A stretch of 64,000 bases of DNA from Psychroserpens jangbogonensis (GCF_000797465.1 NZ_JSWG01000011.1:1-64000), one strand, 5' to 3'. Shown: positions 1-7,032, counted from the stretch's first letter. The notes: a model not told the origin generated them from the sequence alone. Translations and numbers: made by a program.

Positions 1-20
1 TCAGGACGGGTCAAAATGTT

Positions 21-153
21 GCACAACGTGTTCGTGTATGGTTAGTTGCGTTGGCAAGCAACTAAATTAGTAAAAGAAAACGAACCAGATGAAATTCCGT
101 AGGAATTTCCAAGTAGGCTAAAACCAAGCAATTGGTTATACACGTTGTTGGCA
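21..153. repeat. Hairpin-rich repeat, copy A (cassette-end or attC-like)
   Basis: Seen directly: an outer inverted pair CGTGTAT (33-39) / ATACACG (138-144), a first inner hairpin TTAGTTGC (42-49) / GCAACTAA (58-65) with an 8-nt loop, and a second hairpin GAAATTCC (91-98) / GGAATTTC (102-109) with loop GTA. The same plan recurs at 1769-1885. It lies just downstream of the stop codon of the minus-strand ORF at 162-1370, as an attC site follows a cassette gene. The end boxes (GCCAAC... and ...GTTGTGC read on the minus strand) fit the attC consensus only loosely, so the integron reading is inference. Confidence 0.7.
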
Positions 154-1400
154 ATAGTTATTTAATTTATGTACATTTTAGTGTTTTCATTCCTAAAATC
201 TAAAACTATTTCTTTTTCAGAAATAAAGCTATTTGTTAATTGTTCATAATTGTTGTCAATTAGCTCGTTTCGTTTATTTAATTCTCGTTCGAAAAGTATA
301 ATTGATTTTAATTCAATGTCAATTATTGCTGTTAAATCTTTATCGTTCCAATTAACTTTTTCTTTATGCAACCTTAAATTTTCGATAAATTTGTAATTTA
401 GTTCTGAATTTAATTTCAGAGTTTTATTTTCAAAATCCAATTTATTTAGTTTTTTTATTTCATCCATATCGTTAAATGATAAGTCATTAGTTGAAATTTT
501 CATTCTAAACTCAATTAGTTTCGCAAGTTTAAATAGGTTATGAGAAAACATTGCATTTTCAATATTGTATATAAAACCTGATTCTTTATATGATTTTATT
601 GTTTTATTTGCGGATTTCTTTGAGCTTATTTTCCATTCAGTTTTTTCAAGTTTAACCTTTTGTGAAGCTTCTTCTGCTAAAGTATAGTACTCTAACTTTA
701 TTTTTCTTAAATCATAGATTATTCTATTTATTTCTGAAAATTCAGTACTTCCATAATTACATTTTAATGCTAATTTCTGCAAATCTTCATAAGCAATTTT
801 TAAAATCACTTCCCTTTCTAAATGATGAAGCCTTAAAATGTCATTTAATTTCTCTTGAATTGAATTAAGTTGTAGAGAAATGTTTTTCATATAAGTTTGT
901 CCTACTGCAAGGCTCAAAAGTTGAAAAGCGATTAAAGGTGTAAAAAATGTACTACCAGCTTCTAAAAAGCCAGCAGAACCGCCAATTTTATTTCCATTCA
1001 TTACAGCAGAACCTAATCCACCATCTTTTAATTTCATTAATAGTTCTGTATTCGTAGATGCTTTAAATAGTCCATTAGTTGCTTGAGAAGCAATTCCAAC
1101 AGTTGCACTCGAACTAACCAAATTGGAAACAAAACCATTTATGTTTTTTAGGTCATTATCTTTTAACTCAACCGAATTCCAATTTTGAATATTTGTTATC
1201 GATGGAATAAGTTCAAAATGAAGTTGTTCATTATTTTCATTCGAAAAACCAAATGATGTCATTGTAGTATTACTTGTTTCATCTAATATTAGATTTTCCT
1301 GCACTGTTTTTTCAGCAGGTTTTTTTTTTTTGATACCTAATAAGTTCAAAATGTATTCTACAATTTTCATTGAAGTTCTCGGTTTTTAATTATTGCCAAC
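147..1400 (-). repeat. Unit 1: ORF bounded by a private 10-bp inverted repeat
   Basis: GTTGGCAATA at 147-156 is matched exactly, inverted, by TATTGCCAAC at 1391-1400, so the ORF at 162-1370 is enclosed within 6-21 bp on either side. The left half is also the end of repeat copy A. A second unit at 1880-2378 is built the same way with a different boundary sequence, which suggests the boundaries define mobile or duplicated units. Whether the ends are recombination sites is not shown by the sequence. Confidence 0.55.
162..1370 (-). CDS. Hypothetical 402-aa protein with central hydrophobic segment
   Basis: I do not recognise this protein. It starts MKIVEYILNLLGIKKKK and has a glycine-rich stretch followed by a hydrophobic segment around residues 135-165 (FFTPLIAFQLLSLAVG), preceded by a pattern GGLGSAVMNGNKIGGSAGF. 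The C-terminal half is charged, lysine- and glutamate-rich, and predicted by eye to be helical. There is no signal peptide. Codons 14-17 are a run of 12 A on the coding strand (plus-strand T at 1320-1331), a slippage-prone tract that could switch the gene off. It sits alone inside a repeat-bounded unit and is very AT-rich, which suggests acquired DNA. Function is unknown; a membrane-associated accessory or defence protein is only a guess. Confidence 0.6.
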   Translation of the reverse strand: MKIVEYILNLLGIKKKKPAEKTVQENLILDETSNTTMTSFGFSNENNEQLHFELIPSITNIQNWNSVELKDNDLKNINGFVSNLVSSSATVGIASQATNGLFKASTNTELLMKLKDGGLGSAVMNGNKIGGSAGFLEAGSTFFTPLIAFQLLSLAVGQTYMKNISLQLNSIQEKLNDILRLHHLEREVILKIAYEDLQKLALKCNYGSTEFSEINRIIYDLRKIKLEYYTLAEEASQKVKLEKTEWKISSKKSANKTIKSYKESGFIYNIENAMFSHNLFKLAKLIEFRMKISTNDLSFNDMDEIKKLNKLDFENKTLKLNSELNYKFIENLRLHKEKVNWNDKDLTAIIDIELKSIILFERELNKRNELIDNNYEQLTNSFISEKEIVLDFRNENTKMYIN

Positions 1401-1768
1401 TTCCTGCTAAACGCAGTTCGGCTTTGAAAACGAAGATACAAAAAGTGAAAGATAATTAGAATCGAAAATACTCTACCAAGTATTTTTGGAGCTAATTATA
1501 TGTCTCGCGTAATAAATTTCCTTAAAAAAAAATTATAAGAGAGTCACTTTATTGTATCGAGAGTTTGAGAAGTCGGATCAAATTGCTTTTAGCAATGGCG
1601 ATGGCTTACGTTTTCCCTCAATGGGCAGTAAAAGCTGTATTTGGCTATATAAACTTACTTGCAATTTGGTTTAGCAGGAAGATGGAATACATGTACCGAA
1701 AGGGTGGGAGCAACACAGTTGCGGAACCATTTTGGTCAGCTTTTCGCTGAATGTATTCCATCGGAATT
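1371..1768. other. Gene-free spacer between the two repeat-bounded units
   Basis: No convincing gene is visible. The stretch holds the right boundary of unit 1 (1391-1400), AT-rich filler, and a large inverted repeat (1681-1762, listed separately). A 61-codon open frame at 1565-1750 covers the palindromic part; its composition is odd and it has no Bacteroidota-type start context, so I do not call it a gene. Confidence 0.5.
1681..1762. repeat. 12-bp perfect inverted repeat with nested hairpin
   Basis: GATGGAATACAT (1681-1692) pairs perfectly with ATGTATTCCATC (1751-1762). Nested inside are GCAAC (1710-1714) / GTTGC (1718-1722) and CAGC / GCTG near 1737-1749. The whole could fold as a long branched stem. 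It directly precedes repeat copy B and may be the left part of a longer composite element. Confidence 0.6.
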
Positions 1769-1885
1769 GTGTATGGTTAGTTGCTTGGTTAAGCAACTAA
1801 GTTAGCAAATAAATCACAGATAGAATATTCCGCAGGAATGTTCGTAAGTCGGCAGTGACCCAGCAATTAATTATACACGTTGTTG
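1769..1885. repeat. Hairpin-rich repeat, copy B
   Basis: Same architecture as copy A: outer pair GTGTAT (1769-1774) / ATACAC (1873-1878), hairpin TTAGTTGC (1777-1784) / GCAACTAA (1793-1800) with a different 8-nt loop, and hairpin GAATATTCC (1823-1831) / GGAATGTTC (1835-1843) with loop GCA. The stems are kept, with one compensated G-T pair, while loops and linkers differ from copy A, which suggests selection for structure. It lies downstream of the stop codon of the ORF at 1970-2320. Confidence 0.7.
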
Positions 1886-2378
1886 CAAGTAGTATTTTTT
1901 CAATTCAATTTGGTTTTAGGATAGAAACTATACTAAATATTAATAAAAGGCAATCATAACAATAATTTATCAATCTGCATTGAATTTGGAAAATTGTGTT
2001 CCAACTATAAGCCCAAGTAAACCACCTATTACAAACAAATAGTTGAAATCATCACCTTTGCTATACATGTAAAATGAAGATATTATGCAGATAGCTAACA
2101 TTATAAATCCAAAAATAATTTTATGTTTTGGTACAATCAATGCTGGTATAAAAACACCAATGTATCCACCAAAAATTGTAATCAGATAATTATCAAAAAA
2201 TTCGGTTATTCCTTCAATAGGGCTAAAATAATGAAGTATTTTAGAGAAATAAATTGGAAGAAAAATTGATGCAACTAATCCCAAAGGAATTGCTATTATG
2301 TATAGTGTAGTTTTTTTCATAGTTTTTCCAAAGTCATACCTACATATGGTTAGAGTTTATTTATATTACTTGCAACAA
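1880..2378 (-). repeat. Unit 2: ORF bounded by a private 12-bp inverted repeat
   Basis: TTGTTGCAAGTA at 1880-1891 is matched exactly, inverted, by TACTTGCAACAA at 2367-2378. The pair encloses the 116-aa ORF at 1970-2320. As in unit 1, the left half overlaps the end of the hairpin repeat. The shared TTGTTG core with unit-specific flanks is what one expects of cassettes joined at a common core site. Confidence 0.55.
1970..2320 (-). CDS. Small multi-pass membrane protein, unknown
   Basis: This is a 116-aa protein of unrecognised family. It has about four hydrophobic segments: residues 5-25, 43-65, 68-87 and 92-108. It starts MKKTTLYIIAIPLG and ends in a short polar tail. Small hydrophobic proteins of unknown role are typical cargo of bacterial gene cassettes, and this one sits alone inside repeat-bounded unit 2. 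No enzymatic motif is visible. It could be an immunity, transport or stress membrane protein, but nothing in the sequence decides this. Confidence 0.6.
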   Translation of the reverse strand: MKKTTLYIIAIPLGLVASIFLPIYFSKILHYFSPIEGITEFFDNYLITIFGGYIGVFIPALIVPKHKIIFGFIMLAICIISSFYMYSKGDDFNYLFVIGGLLGLIVGTQFSKFNAD

Positions 2379-2379
2379 T

Positions 2380-2404
2380 TGGATATAGATATTAACTATA
2401 TCCA
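2380..2404. repeat. 9-bp stem hairpin at the right edge of unit 2
   Basis: TGGATATAG (2380-2388) and CTATATCCA (2396-2404) form a perfect 9-bp stem with a 7-nt loop. There is no U-tract next to it on either strand, so it is not a convincing terminator. It begins one base after the right boundary repeat of unit 2. Confidence 0.45.
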
Positions 2405-2497
2405 GACATTCAAATCTAATAATATTTTAAAGATTATGGTTAATAATGAATACTGAAGTTGAATGAAATTGGAAAGGGTAAATTTGATTTCTGATTT

Positions 2498-2701
2498 TTA
2501 GTTGTCGTCTTTTATATCCCGTTTCTGGTTTACGGTATAAAAAATTGTTCCGACAACAATAACAATTGCAGATATAATGATAATAGAATTCAATTGTTTC
2601 AAATTTATATTTTCATTCAACAATGATGCTTCGTTAGATGCCTTATTAACCATAACATGCATACTAGGATCAATAATTTCGTAGGACGTTGACTTCATCA
2701 T
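2498..2701 (-). CDS. Small single-pass membrane protein
   Basis: This is a 67-aa protein with one transmembrane segment near residues 38-60 (IIIISAIVIVVGTIFY) and a short charged C-terminal tail. The ORF start overlaps the end of the upstream gene by 32 bp; an internal ATG at codon 13 (2665) lies just past that gene's stop and is an equally good start. It belongs to the block of small genes beside the integrase. The family is not recognised and the role is unknown. Confidence 0.5.
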   Translation of the reverse strand: MMKSTSYEIIDPSMHVMVNKASNEASLLNENINLKQLNSIIIISAIVIVVGTIFYTVNQKRDIKDDN

Positions 2702-3011
2702 TGTTGAAAATTAAAATATAGTTGTAGAGACAGTATCCAGTGCTGTTTTTGGCTTTGCAAGTAGCTTGATAAAAATTAAAATCATAACCTTTTCCTTTTA
2801 AAAACTCTATATGAAAAAACTCATCTGTTTTTCCTTCCATAAGCTCTTTTAGAATCTTTAAGTTTTTTTTCACCGGTTTATCGATAAAAGCATTTTCAAT
2901 TCTTTCTTGATTGGCTTTGTCGTTGTAATATTTAATTCTGTTTTGAGAATTTGCAAAGCGTTGGTTGCTGCGTTTTGGTACAAATTCTTCTTGTGTTAAT
3001 GGATCTTTCAT
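2670..3011 (-). CDS. Small conserved mobile-element protein
   Basis: This is a 113-aa basic protein beginning MKDPLTQEEFVPKRSNQRFA. Proteins with this opening are common beside tyrosine recombinases in Bacteroidota elements; that is my recollection, not a search. The middle is helical and charged, and the C-terminus is aromatic-rich (NFYQATCKAKN, YCLYNYILIFN). It overlaps the HTH gene upstream by 4 bp (ATGA), so the two are probably translationally coupled. No catalytic motif is seen. A role in element maintenance or excision is inferred only from context. Confidence 0.6.
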   Translation of the reverse strand: MKDPLTQEEFVPKRSNQRFANSQNRIKYYNDKANQERIENAFIDKPVKKNLKILKELMEGKTDEFFHIEFLKGKGYDFNFYQATCKAKNSTGYCLYNYILIFNNDEVNVLRNY

Positions 3012-3316
3012 AATCTGTCTATGTTTACTGAATTCTCTTTTATAATAGTGTCTATTGCTTTGACCTCATATAAATAAATGTCTCCCATTTTCGTATAGGG
3101 AATTACTCCTGTTTCACGATATTTGACAATCGTATTGTTCGATAAATTGAAAATATTTTTCAAGTCACCATTGCGGTAATATTTTTGAGTGCTTTTTTGT
3201 ACGATTTCGTTACTCATTTTCGATTGAATGTCAGCTAGTCTTTGGTAAATAGGTTGGAGCAGTAGTCTAATGCTCTCAACTGTTGGGATTCTGATTTCTT
3301 TTTGGTGTTCCATCAT
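3008..3316 (-). CDS. Excisionase/MerR-like helix-turn-helix protein
   Basis: This is a 102-aa protein. Residues 50-98 carry a winged HTH of the excisionase (HTH_17) type: YRNGDLKNIFNLSNNTIVKY, then a GVIPYTKMGDIYLY wing and a helix. The N-terminal half is a predicted helix (RLLLQPIYQRLADIQSKM). Such proteins accompany integrases in Bacteroidota elements and bias recombination toward excision or regulate the element. It lies 24 bp downstream of the 317-aa gene and overlaps the next gene by 4 bp. The excision role is inferred; a transcriptional repressor is the alternative. Confidence 0.75.
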   Translation of the reverse strand: MMEHQKEIRIPTVESIRLLLQPIYQRLADIQSKMSNEIVQKSTQKYYRNGDLKNIFNLSNNTIVKYRETGVIPYTKMGDIYLYEVKAIDTIIKENSVNIDRL

Positions 3317-3340
3317 AATAGGTGAATTTAATTGTGAGTA

Positions 3341-4294
3341 TTAGTCATTGTGTGGGTTTTTGAGATACTCAATGGTACCTAGTCGGTTCTTTCGATTTTG
3401 TAATATTTCGATTGCTTTGTCAATGAAAATTTTATGTTCTTCTATATTTGCATGTGATGTATGAACTGCTTCTGCATATTCCCGGTTAAAGGATTTAATT
3501 TGAACCCTATCTTTCGACGAGTTCTGATAGGTATAGTTATCCTCTAGAAATTTTTTCATATGAAGTCTATTGTTCGAATTGCTGGTTTCGTCGAATACGA
3601 CTATTCTTTCTTCAATCATGATCCTTTGCAAGTGTGCAATACTTTTCTTATTAAGATTGAAATTACATATGATGTCTTTTTTAATTTTCTGTTTAATTTC
3701 TTCACCACCTTCCACTTCTAAATTTTTGAAATCAATATATCGTGCATTAGAATGAAGGGAAAAAACATAATTATGTAAATCACTTACTGCTTCATGATAT
3801 TTATAGATGGCATAAGAAAGTAGGCCATATTCAAAATCCATTCGCGTTTCATAGTTGTTTAGATTTTTAGTAATAAAATTTAGATAAGTAAATTGATCTC
3901 TCTCCACGTTTGTCTCTAGGCTTTGGCCTTGCCTAAATTCATTGTATAAATCTTTTTTTGCATAAGGTGTTTCTTTATGACGTATTATAGGGGCTTTGAT
4001 TTCTGAATACACTTTTATAATATCCGGTGAATGGATTTTGTATCCGTCGAGACCCTGTATTCGGTTCCAAATACGATCTATCAATTTTTGTAGGTACTCC
4101 TCATGATGTATCCCATTTCGTAATAGTTTTATTAGTAGTTGTTTCACATTTTCAACTTGATTCATAAAATAATTTCCATCAATTTCATTAACCCACTTAT
4201 CGTTCAATAAATAAGCATTATTGATTTCCGAAAACCTAATTTTAAATTTTAATAAACTAAGTAATGCACTATTGGTTTGGTTTACATAATTCAT
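3341..4294 (-). CDS. Unknown 317-aa mobile-element protein
   Basis: The family is not recognised. The protein is soluble, basic and predicted mostly helical, with no signal peptide or membrane segment. Notable stretches are QKLIDRIWNRIQGLDGYKIH and a C-terminal HKIFIDKAIEILQNRKNR. A Bacteroidota -7 box TAATTTTG on the minus strand (plus 4321-4328) lies about 30 bp upstream of the ATG, so this may be the first gene of an operon running through the HTH gene and the two small genes. It is separated from the integrase by 320 bp. The function is unknown. Confidence 0.6.
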   Translation of the reverse strand: MNYVNQTNSALLSLLKFKIRFSEINNAYLLNDKWVNEIDGNYFMNQVENVKQLLIKLLRNGIHHEEYLQKLIDRIWNRIQGLDGYKIHSPDIIKVYSEIKAPIIRHKETPYAKKDLYNEFRQGQSLETNVERDQFTYLNFITKNLNNYETRMDFEYGLLSYAIYKYHEAVSDLHNYVFSLHSNARYIDFKNLEVEGGEEIKQKIKKDIICNFNLNKKSIAHLQRIMIEERIVVFDETSNSNNRLHMKKFLEDNYTYQNSSKDRVQIKSFNREYAEAVHTSHANIEEHKIFIDKAIEILQNRKNRLGTIEYLKNPHND

Positions 4295-4614
4295 AGTTAA
4301 TATGTTTTTTTGGTAGTACTCAAAATTATTGCAATATTTTTAGATAAAGTATTGATTATCAAGTTCTATCGGAAATTTTAGTTCTTAATCAATTTTAAAT
4401 TTCTTTTGCTACATGCTATTAAACATTTAAGTGCTATAATTATCTGAACATCCATTTTTTAATCTTAAAAGGTTTGCCAAGGAAGAATTCATTTTTTTAG
4501 CAACTAAAATCATTTCACAAAACTTTTTTTCAAATGTAGAATGCATCTAGTTAAAAGTTTATTGTTTCAAAGGTTTTAGCTGCTCATTTTGACAATTGTA
4601 GCACATAAATTATT
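4295..4614. other. 320-bp AT-rich spacer upstream of the 317-aa gene
   Basis: There is no gene here. The only recognisable site is the minus-strand -7 element TAATTTTG (plus 4321-4328) serving the 317-aa gene. I saw no clear -33 TTG at the right distance. The rest is AT-rich with short oligo-T runs and no strong hairpin. Confidence 0.5.
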
Positions 4615-5835
4615 TCATGAGTATTTATCTCGTAGTTTTTTCATATCCTCAAAAACAGACGAGTCTAAAACTTTGGCATAGTGTTGGGTTTGTTGAATAT
4701 TAGAGTGTCCCATCATGGCTGATACATTTTCCAATTTAACCCCATTTCCCAGGGTTACTGTTGTAGCGAAGGTATGTCTAGAGACGTACCACGTGAGGTT
4801 TTTATTGATACCACAAACATCTGCAATCTCCTTTAGATAGGCATTCATTTTTTGATTAGATAATTTAGGAATGAGTCCTGTTTGTTTTCCCTCATACTTA
4901 TTAAGGATTCGCAATACGGTTGGAAGCACTGGAACATTGGCACGTATTCCAGTTTTTACTCGATCCGCAATAATCCAAAGATCTCCTTCATTGTTTTTGA
5001 TTAGATTTTTTTGTGTAAGACTTTGAGCGTCAATAGGAGCGTAGCCAGTATAGCAACTGAATAAGAAAATATCTTTTACTCTGTCTAATCTTTGAATATT
5101 GAATGACTTTTCTTCAATCTTATTCAACTCATCTTGGGTAAGATACGTAGCGTCCTTAACTTTTAATTTTCCGTCATATTTTGAAAAAGGGTTCTTCAAA
5201 ATGAGGTCTAGCTTTATAGCAAAGTTACAGACGGTTTTAAAAGTCTTAAAGTATTTGAATACTGAATTGTTTTTGATTCCAACCTTACCCTTGTAAACAC
5301 TTTCATATCTTAAATAAGATTCTAGATTATAAATGAAGGAACCAGTGATAGATTTACACGAAATATTATCCTTATTGTATGTTTTCTTTAGAAATAATTG
5401 GATAAGATCTTTAGCTCTGTTATATTTTTGAAGAGAAGCTGGTGATCGTTCTCCAGCCTTTACTTTTTTCTCGAAAGCTTCATTATGTATGTCAAATAAA
5501 TCGATAAGTCCAATTTCTTTTTCCTTCTTTTTAGGTTTTCCAATGATTTCGGTTTTGATCTCTTGAAGATTAACTGCCAAATTATCTCGAACCTTTTCAT
5601 TGATTTTTCGTTCAAACTTTATGGTCAAATTATCAATAGAAATCTTAATAATCTTCTCTTTTTCCAGCTTCAAAGTATTTCTGAGATTGTTAGTGAAATT
5701 CCATCTTTGCTCAGTGATACTCTGTCTTGTACTCATAGTAAGGGATTGATTTTGGTACTTAACTTTAGCATAGATTGGACACTGACCATTTTTCTTTGCT
5801 TTTTCACTTTTAATAAAATAGGTGATTTGTAACAT
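4615..5835 (-). CDS. Tyrosine recombinase (integrase), Bacteroidota type
   Basis: This 406-aa protein has the three-part architecture of Bacteroidota integrases: an arm-binding domain at residues 1-90, a SAM-like core-binding domain about 105-215, and a catalytic domain about 225-400. Catalytic residues visible are Lys in RVKTG, Arg353 (SRHTFAT), His377 (GHSNIQQT) and Tyr386 (HYAKV). The usual first Arg is absent (CYTGYAPIDAQSLT), as known for IntDOT-type enzymes, and the His of HxxR is Tyr (YVSR). The gene lies 262 bp from the 3' end of tRNA-Ser, the expected place for an integrase of an element inserted in that tRNA. Repeated motifs at 5898-5983 may be its arm sites. Confidence 0.93.
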   Translation of the reverse strand: MLQITYFIKSEKAKKNGQCPIYAKVKYQNQSLTMSTRQSITEQRWNFTNNLRNTLKLEKEKIIKISIDNLTIKFERKINEKVRDNLAVNLQEIKTEIIGKPKKKEKEIGLIDLFDIHNEAFEKKVKAGERSPASLQKYNRAKDLIQLFLKKTYNKDNISCKSITGSFIYNLESYLRYESVYKGKVGIKNNSVFKYFKTFKTVCNFAIKLDLILKNPFSKYDGKLKVKDATYLTQDELNKIEEKSFNIQRLDRVKDIFLFSCYTGYAPIDAQSLTQKNLIKNNEGDLWIIADRVKTGIRANVPVLPTVLRILNKYEGKQTGLIPKLSNQKMNAYLKEIADVCGINKNLTWYVSRHTFATTVTLGNGVKLENVSAMMGHSNIQQTQHYAKVLDSSVFEDMKKLRDKYS

Positions 5836-5897
5836 TTCTTTGTTTTTAAATTAGACTTGAATTAACCTAAAAACATTTTGAACACCCAGTGTTTACA

Positions 5898-5983
5898 GCG
5901 AATTCGGAGCGAATTCTAAAAGTTCAGTTACCCTATTTTATGAAATTACCCAAAAATGCAATAGGGTAACTCATAGGGTAACT
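5898..5983. repeat. Cluster of repeated motifs between integrase and tRNA (candidate Int/Xis arm sites)
   Basis: The 11-mer ATAGGGTAACT occurs twice in direct orientation (5961-5971 and 5973-5983, 12-bp period) and once inverted as AGTTACCCTAT (5926-5936). GCGAATTC occurs twice, 11 bp apart (5898-5905 and 5909-5916). Repeats of this kind beside an integrase and its target tRNA are typical of arm-type recombinase or excisionase binding sites. Binding is inference. Confidence 0.6.
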
Positions 5984-6029
5984 AAACTTTGAGCTTTTAT
6001 GTGTCTTTTGAAAATAGACAAAAAATAAA

Positions 6030-6060
6030 AAACCCTTTAAACACTGTGTTTAAAGGGTTT
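6030..6060 (-). terminator. Rho-independent terminator of tRNA-Ser
   Basis: A perfect 14-bp stem, 6030-6043 against 6047-6060, has a CTG loop. Read on the minus strand it is followed by a T-rich tract, so it should end tRNA-Ser transcription before the integrase region. Confidence 0.85.
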
Positions 6061-6096
6061 TGTGAAATTTAAAGCTTCATTTGAAACTCGTTTCAG

Positions 6097-6181
6097 CGGA
6101 GAGTAAGGGATTCGAACCCCTGGAGGTGTGACCCTCAACAGTTTTCAAGACTGCCGCATTCGACCACTCTGCCAACTCTCC
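6097..6181 (-). tRNA. tRNA-Ser (anticodon UGA)
   Basis: An 85-nt class II tRNA is on the minus strand. The acceptor arms GGAGAGT (5', from 6181) and ACTCTCC plus discriminator G (3', to 6097) pair. The anticodon loop CTTGAAA gives anticodon TGA. There is a long variable arm (TTGAGGGTCACACCTCCA region) and a T-loop GGTTCGAATCC. CCA is not encoded. Its 3' end faces the integrase, marking it as the likely integration target of the element to the left. I found no second copy of its 3' end within the window. Confidence 0.96.
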
Positions 6182-6215
6182 AAAGTGTCTCATTAGGTTT
6201 CCCTAATTGCGAGTG

Positions 6216-6246
6216 CAAATATAGAACGCTTTTTTAATTCTTTCAA
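6216..6246 (-). promoter_or_regulatory. Promoter of tRNA-Ser
   Basis: On the minus strand there is TTG (plus 6244-6246), 20 bp, then TATATTTG (plus 6216-6223), matching the Bacteroidota TTG-N19ish-TAnnTTTG consensus. It ends 34 bp before the tRNA 5' end. Confidence 0.75.
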
Positions 6247-6358
6247 ATAAAACCTGATATTTTTAATACAATTTATATTGATATTGATTTTATTAATGAT
6301 AATGGTTATTTAATTAAAAATTTCAAAGCTTATTTTTGCAATACTAATTTTGATTTAC

Positions 6359-6988
6359 ATGAATATTATCGATCATTTAAAATGGCGTTACGCTACAAAG
6401 AAATTTGATGCTTCAAAAAAGCTATCTGAAGAGAAATTGCAAATTGTAAAGGAAGCTTTTAATCTTACTGCAACGTCATTTGGATTGCAAACAGTGAGCT
6501 TAGTCGTTATTTCAGATACAAATATGCGCAAACAATTGCTAGAGCATTCTTATCATCAGAATCAGGTTTTAGATGCATCGCACTTGTTGATTGTTTGTAT
6601 TCAAGACGACATTAAAGATACTGATGTAGATAACTTATTTGATTCTGTTGCCGATTTAAGACGAACTCCTAGTGATGTTTTAGAACCTTATAGAAAAGAT
6701 TTAAAGACTATGATGCAGGATATGTCTAAAACCGAGCGTCAAGAATGGTCTGTAAAACAGGCCTATATTGCTCTTGGTAATTTGATGACTGTATGTGCGG
6801 TTGAAAGTATTGATGCTTGTCCAATGGAAGGATTTATTCCTGAAAAATATGATGACTTATTAAATTTAAAAGAGCACAATTTAAAATCGGTTCTTTTATT
6901 ACCCATAGGATATAGAGCAGAGGACGATAAATTTGCTATGTTTAAAAAAGTCAGAAAAACTATTGATGATGCAGTTATCACTTTATAA
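6359..6988 (+). CDS. NAD(P)H-dependent nitroreductase-family oxidoreductase
   Basis: This flavoprotein (209 aa from the ATG at 6359) belongs to the NfsB-like nitroreductase family, which reduces quinones, nitro compounds or similar substrates with NAD(P)H via FMN. Visible signs are the N-terminal RYATKKFD (residues 10-17) with the FMN-phosphate-contacting Arg/Lys, the SFGLQ motif, and the late block ACPMEGFIPEKYDDLL followed by LLPIGYR. An open frame runs 9 bp further upstream from a TTG, but the ATG fits family starts such as MNIIDHLKWRYATKKFD. A -7 box TATTTTTG lies at 6331-6338. It is the first core gene right of the tRNA. The substrate is not predictable. Confidence 0.9.
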   Translation: MNIIDHLKWRYATKKFDASKKLSEEKLQIVKEAFNLTATSFGLQTVSLVVISDTNMRKQLLEHSYHQNQVLDASHLLIVCIQDDIKDTDVDNLFDSVADLRRTPSDVLEPYRKDLKTMMQDMSKTERQEWSVKQAYIALGNLMTVCAVESIDACPMEGFIPEKYDDLLNLKEHNLKSVLLLPIGYRAEDDKFAMFKKVRKTIDDAVITL

Positions 6989-7002
6989 TTCTAAGAATTG
7001 TT

Positions 7003-7032
7003 TTGAGCGACCTTACTAATATCTTATATTTG
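7003..7032 (+). promoter_or_regulatory. Promoter for the thioredoxin-like/aminotransferase pair
   Basis: TTG at 7003-7005, 19 bp, then TATATTTG at 7025-7032 is an essentially exact Bacteroidota housekeeping promoter, 26 bp upstream of the ATG at 7058. Confidence 0.75.

Noticed and set aside
1565-1750. 61-codon open frame on the plus strand in the spacer between units
   Set aside because: It covers a nested palindromic repeat, has no Bacteroidota promoter or typical start context and no recognisable protein; more likely a by-product of the repeat.
2498-3011. Toxin-antitoxin pair
   Set aside because: The two small genes overlap but neither shows toxin or antitoxin motifs; they look like ordinary mobile-element genes.
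1-6090. Duplicate of the tRNA-Ser 3' end as second attachment site
   Set aside because: I looked for GGAGAGTAAGGG and TTCGAACCCC left of the tRNA and saw neither; the far att site must be outside the window or lost.
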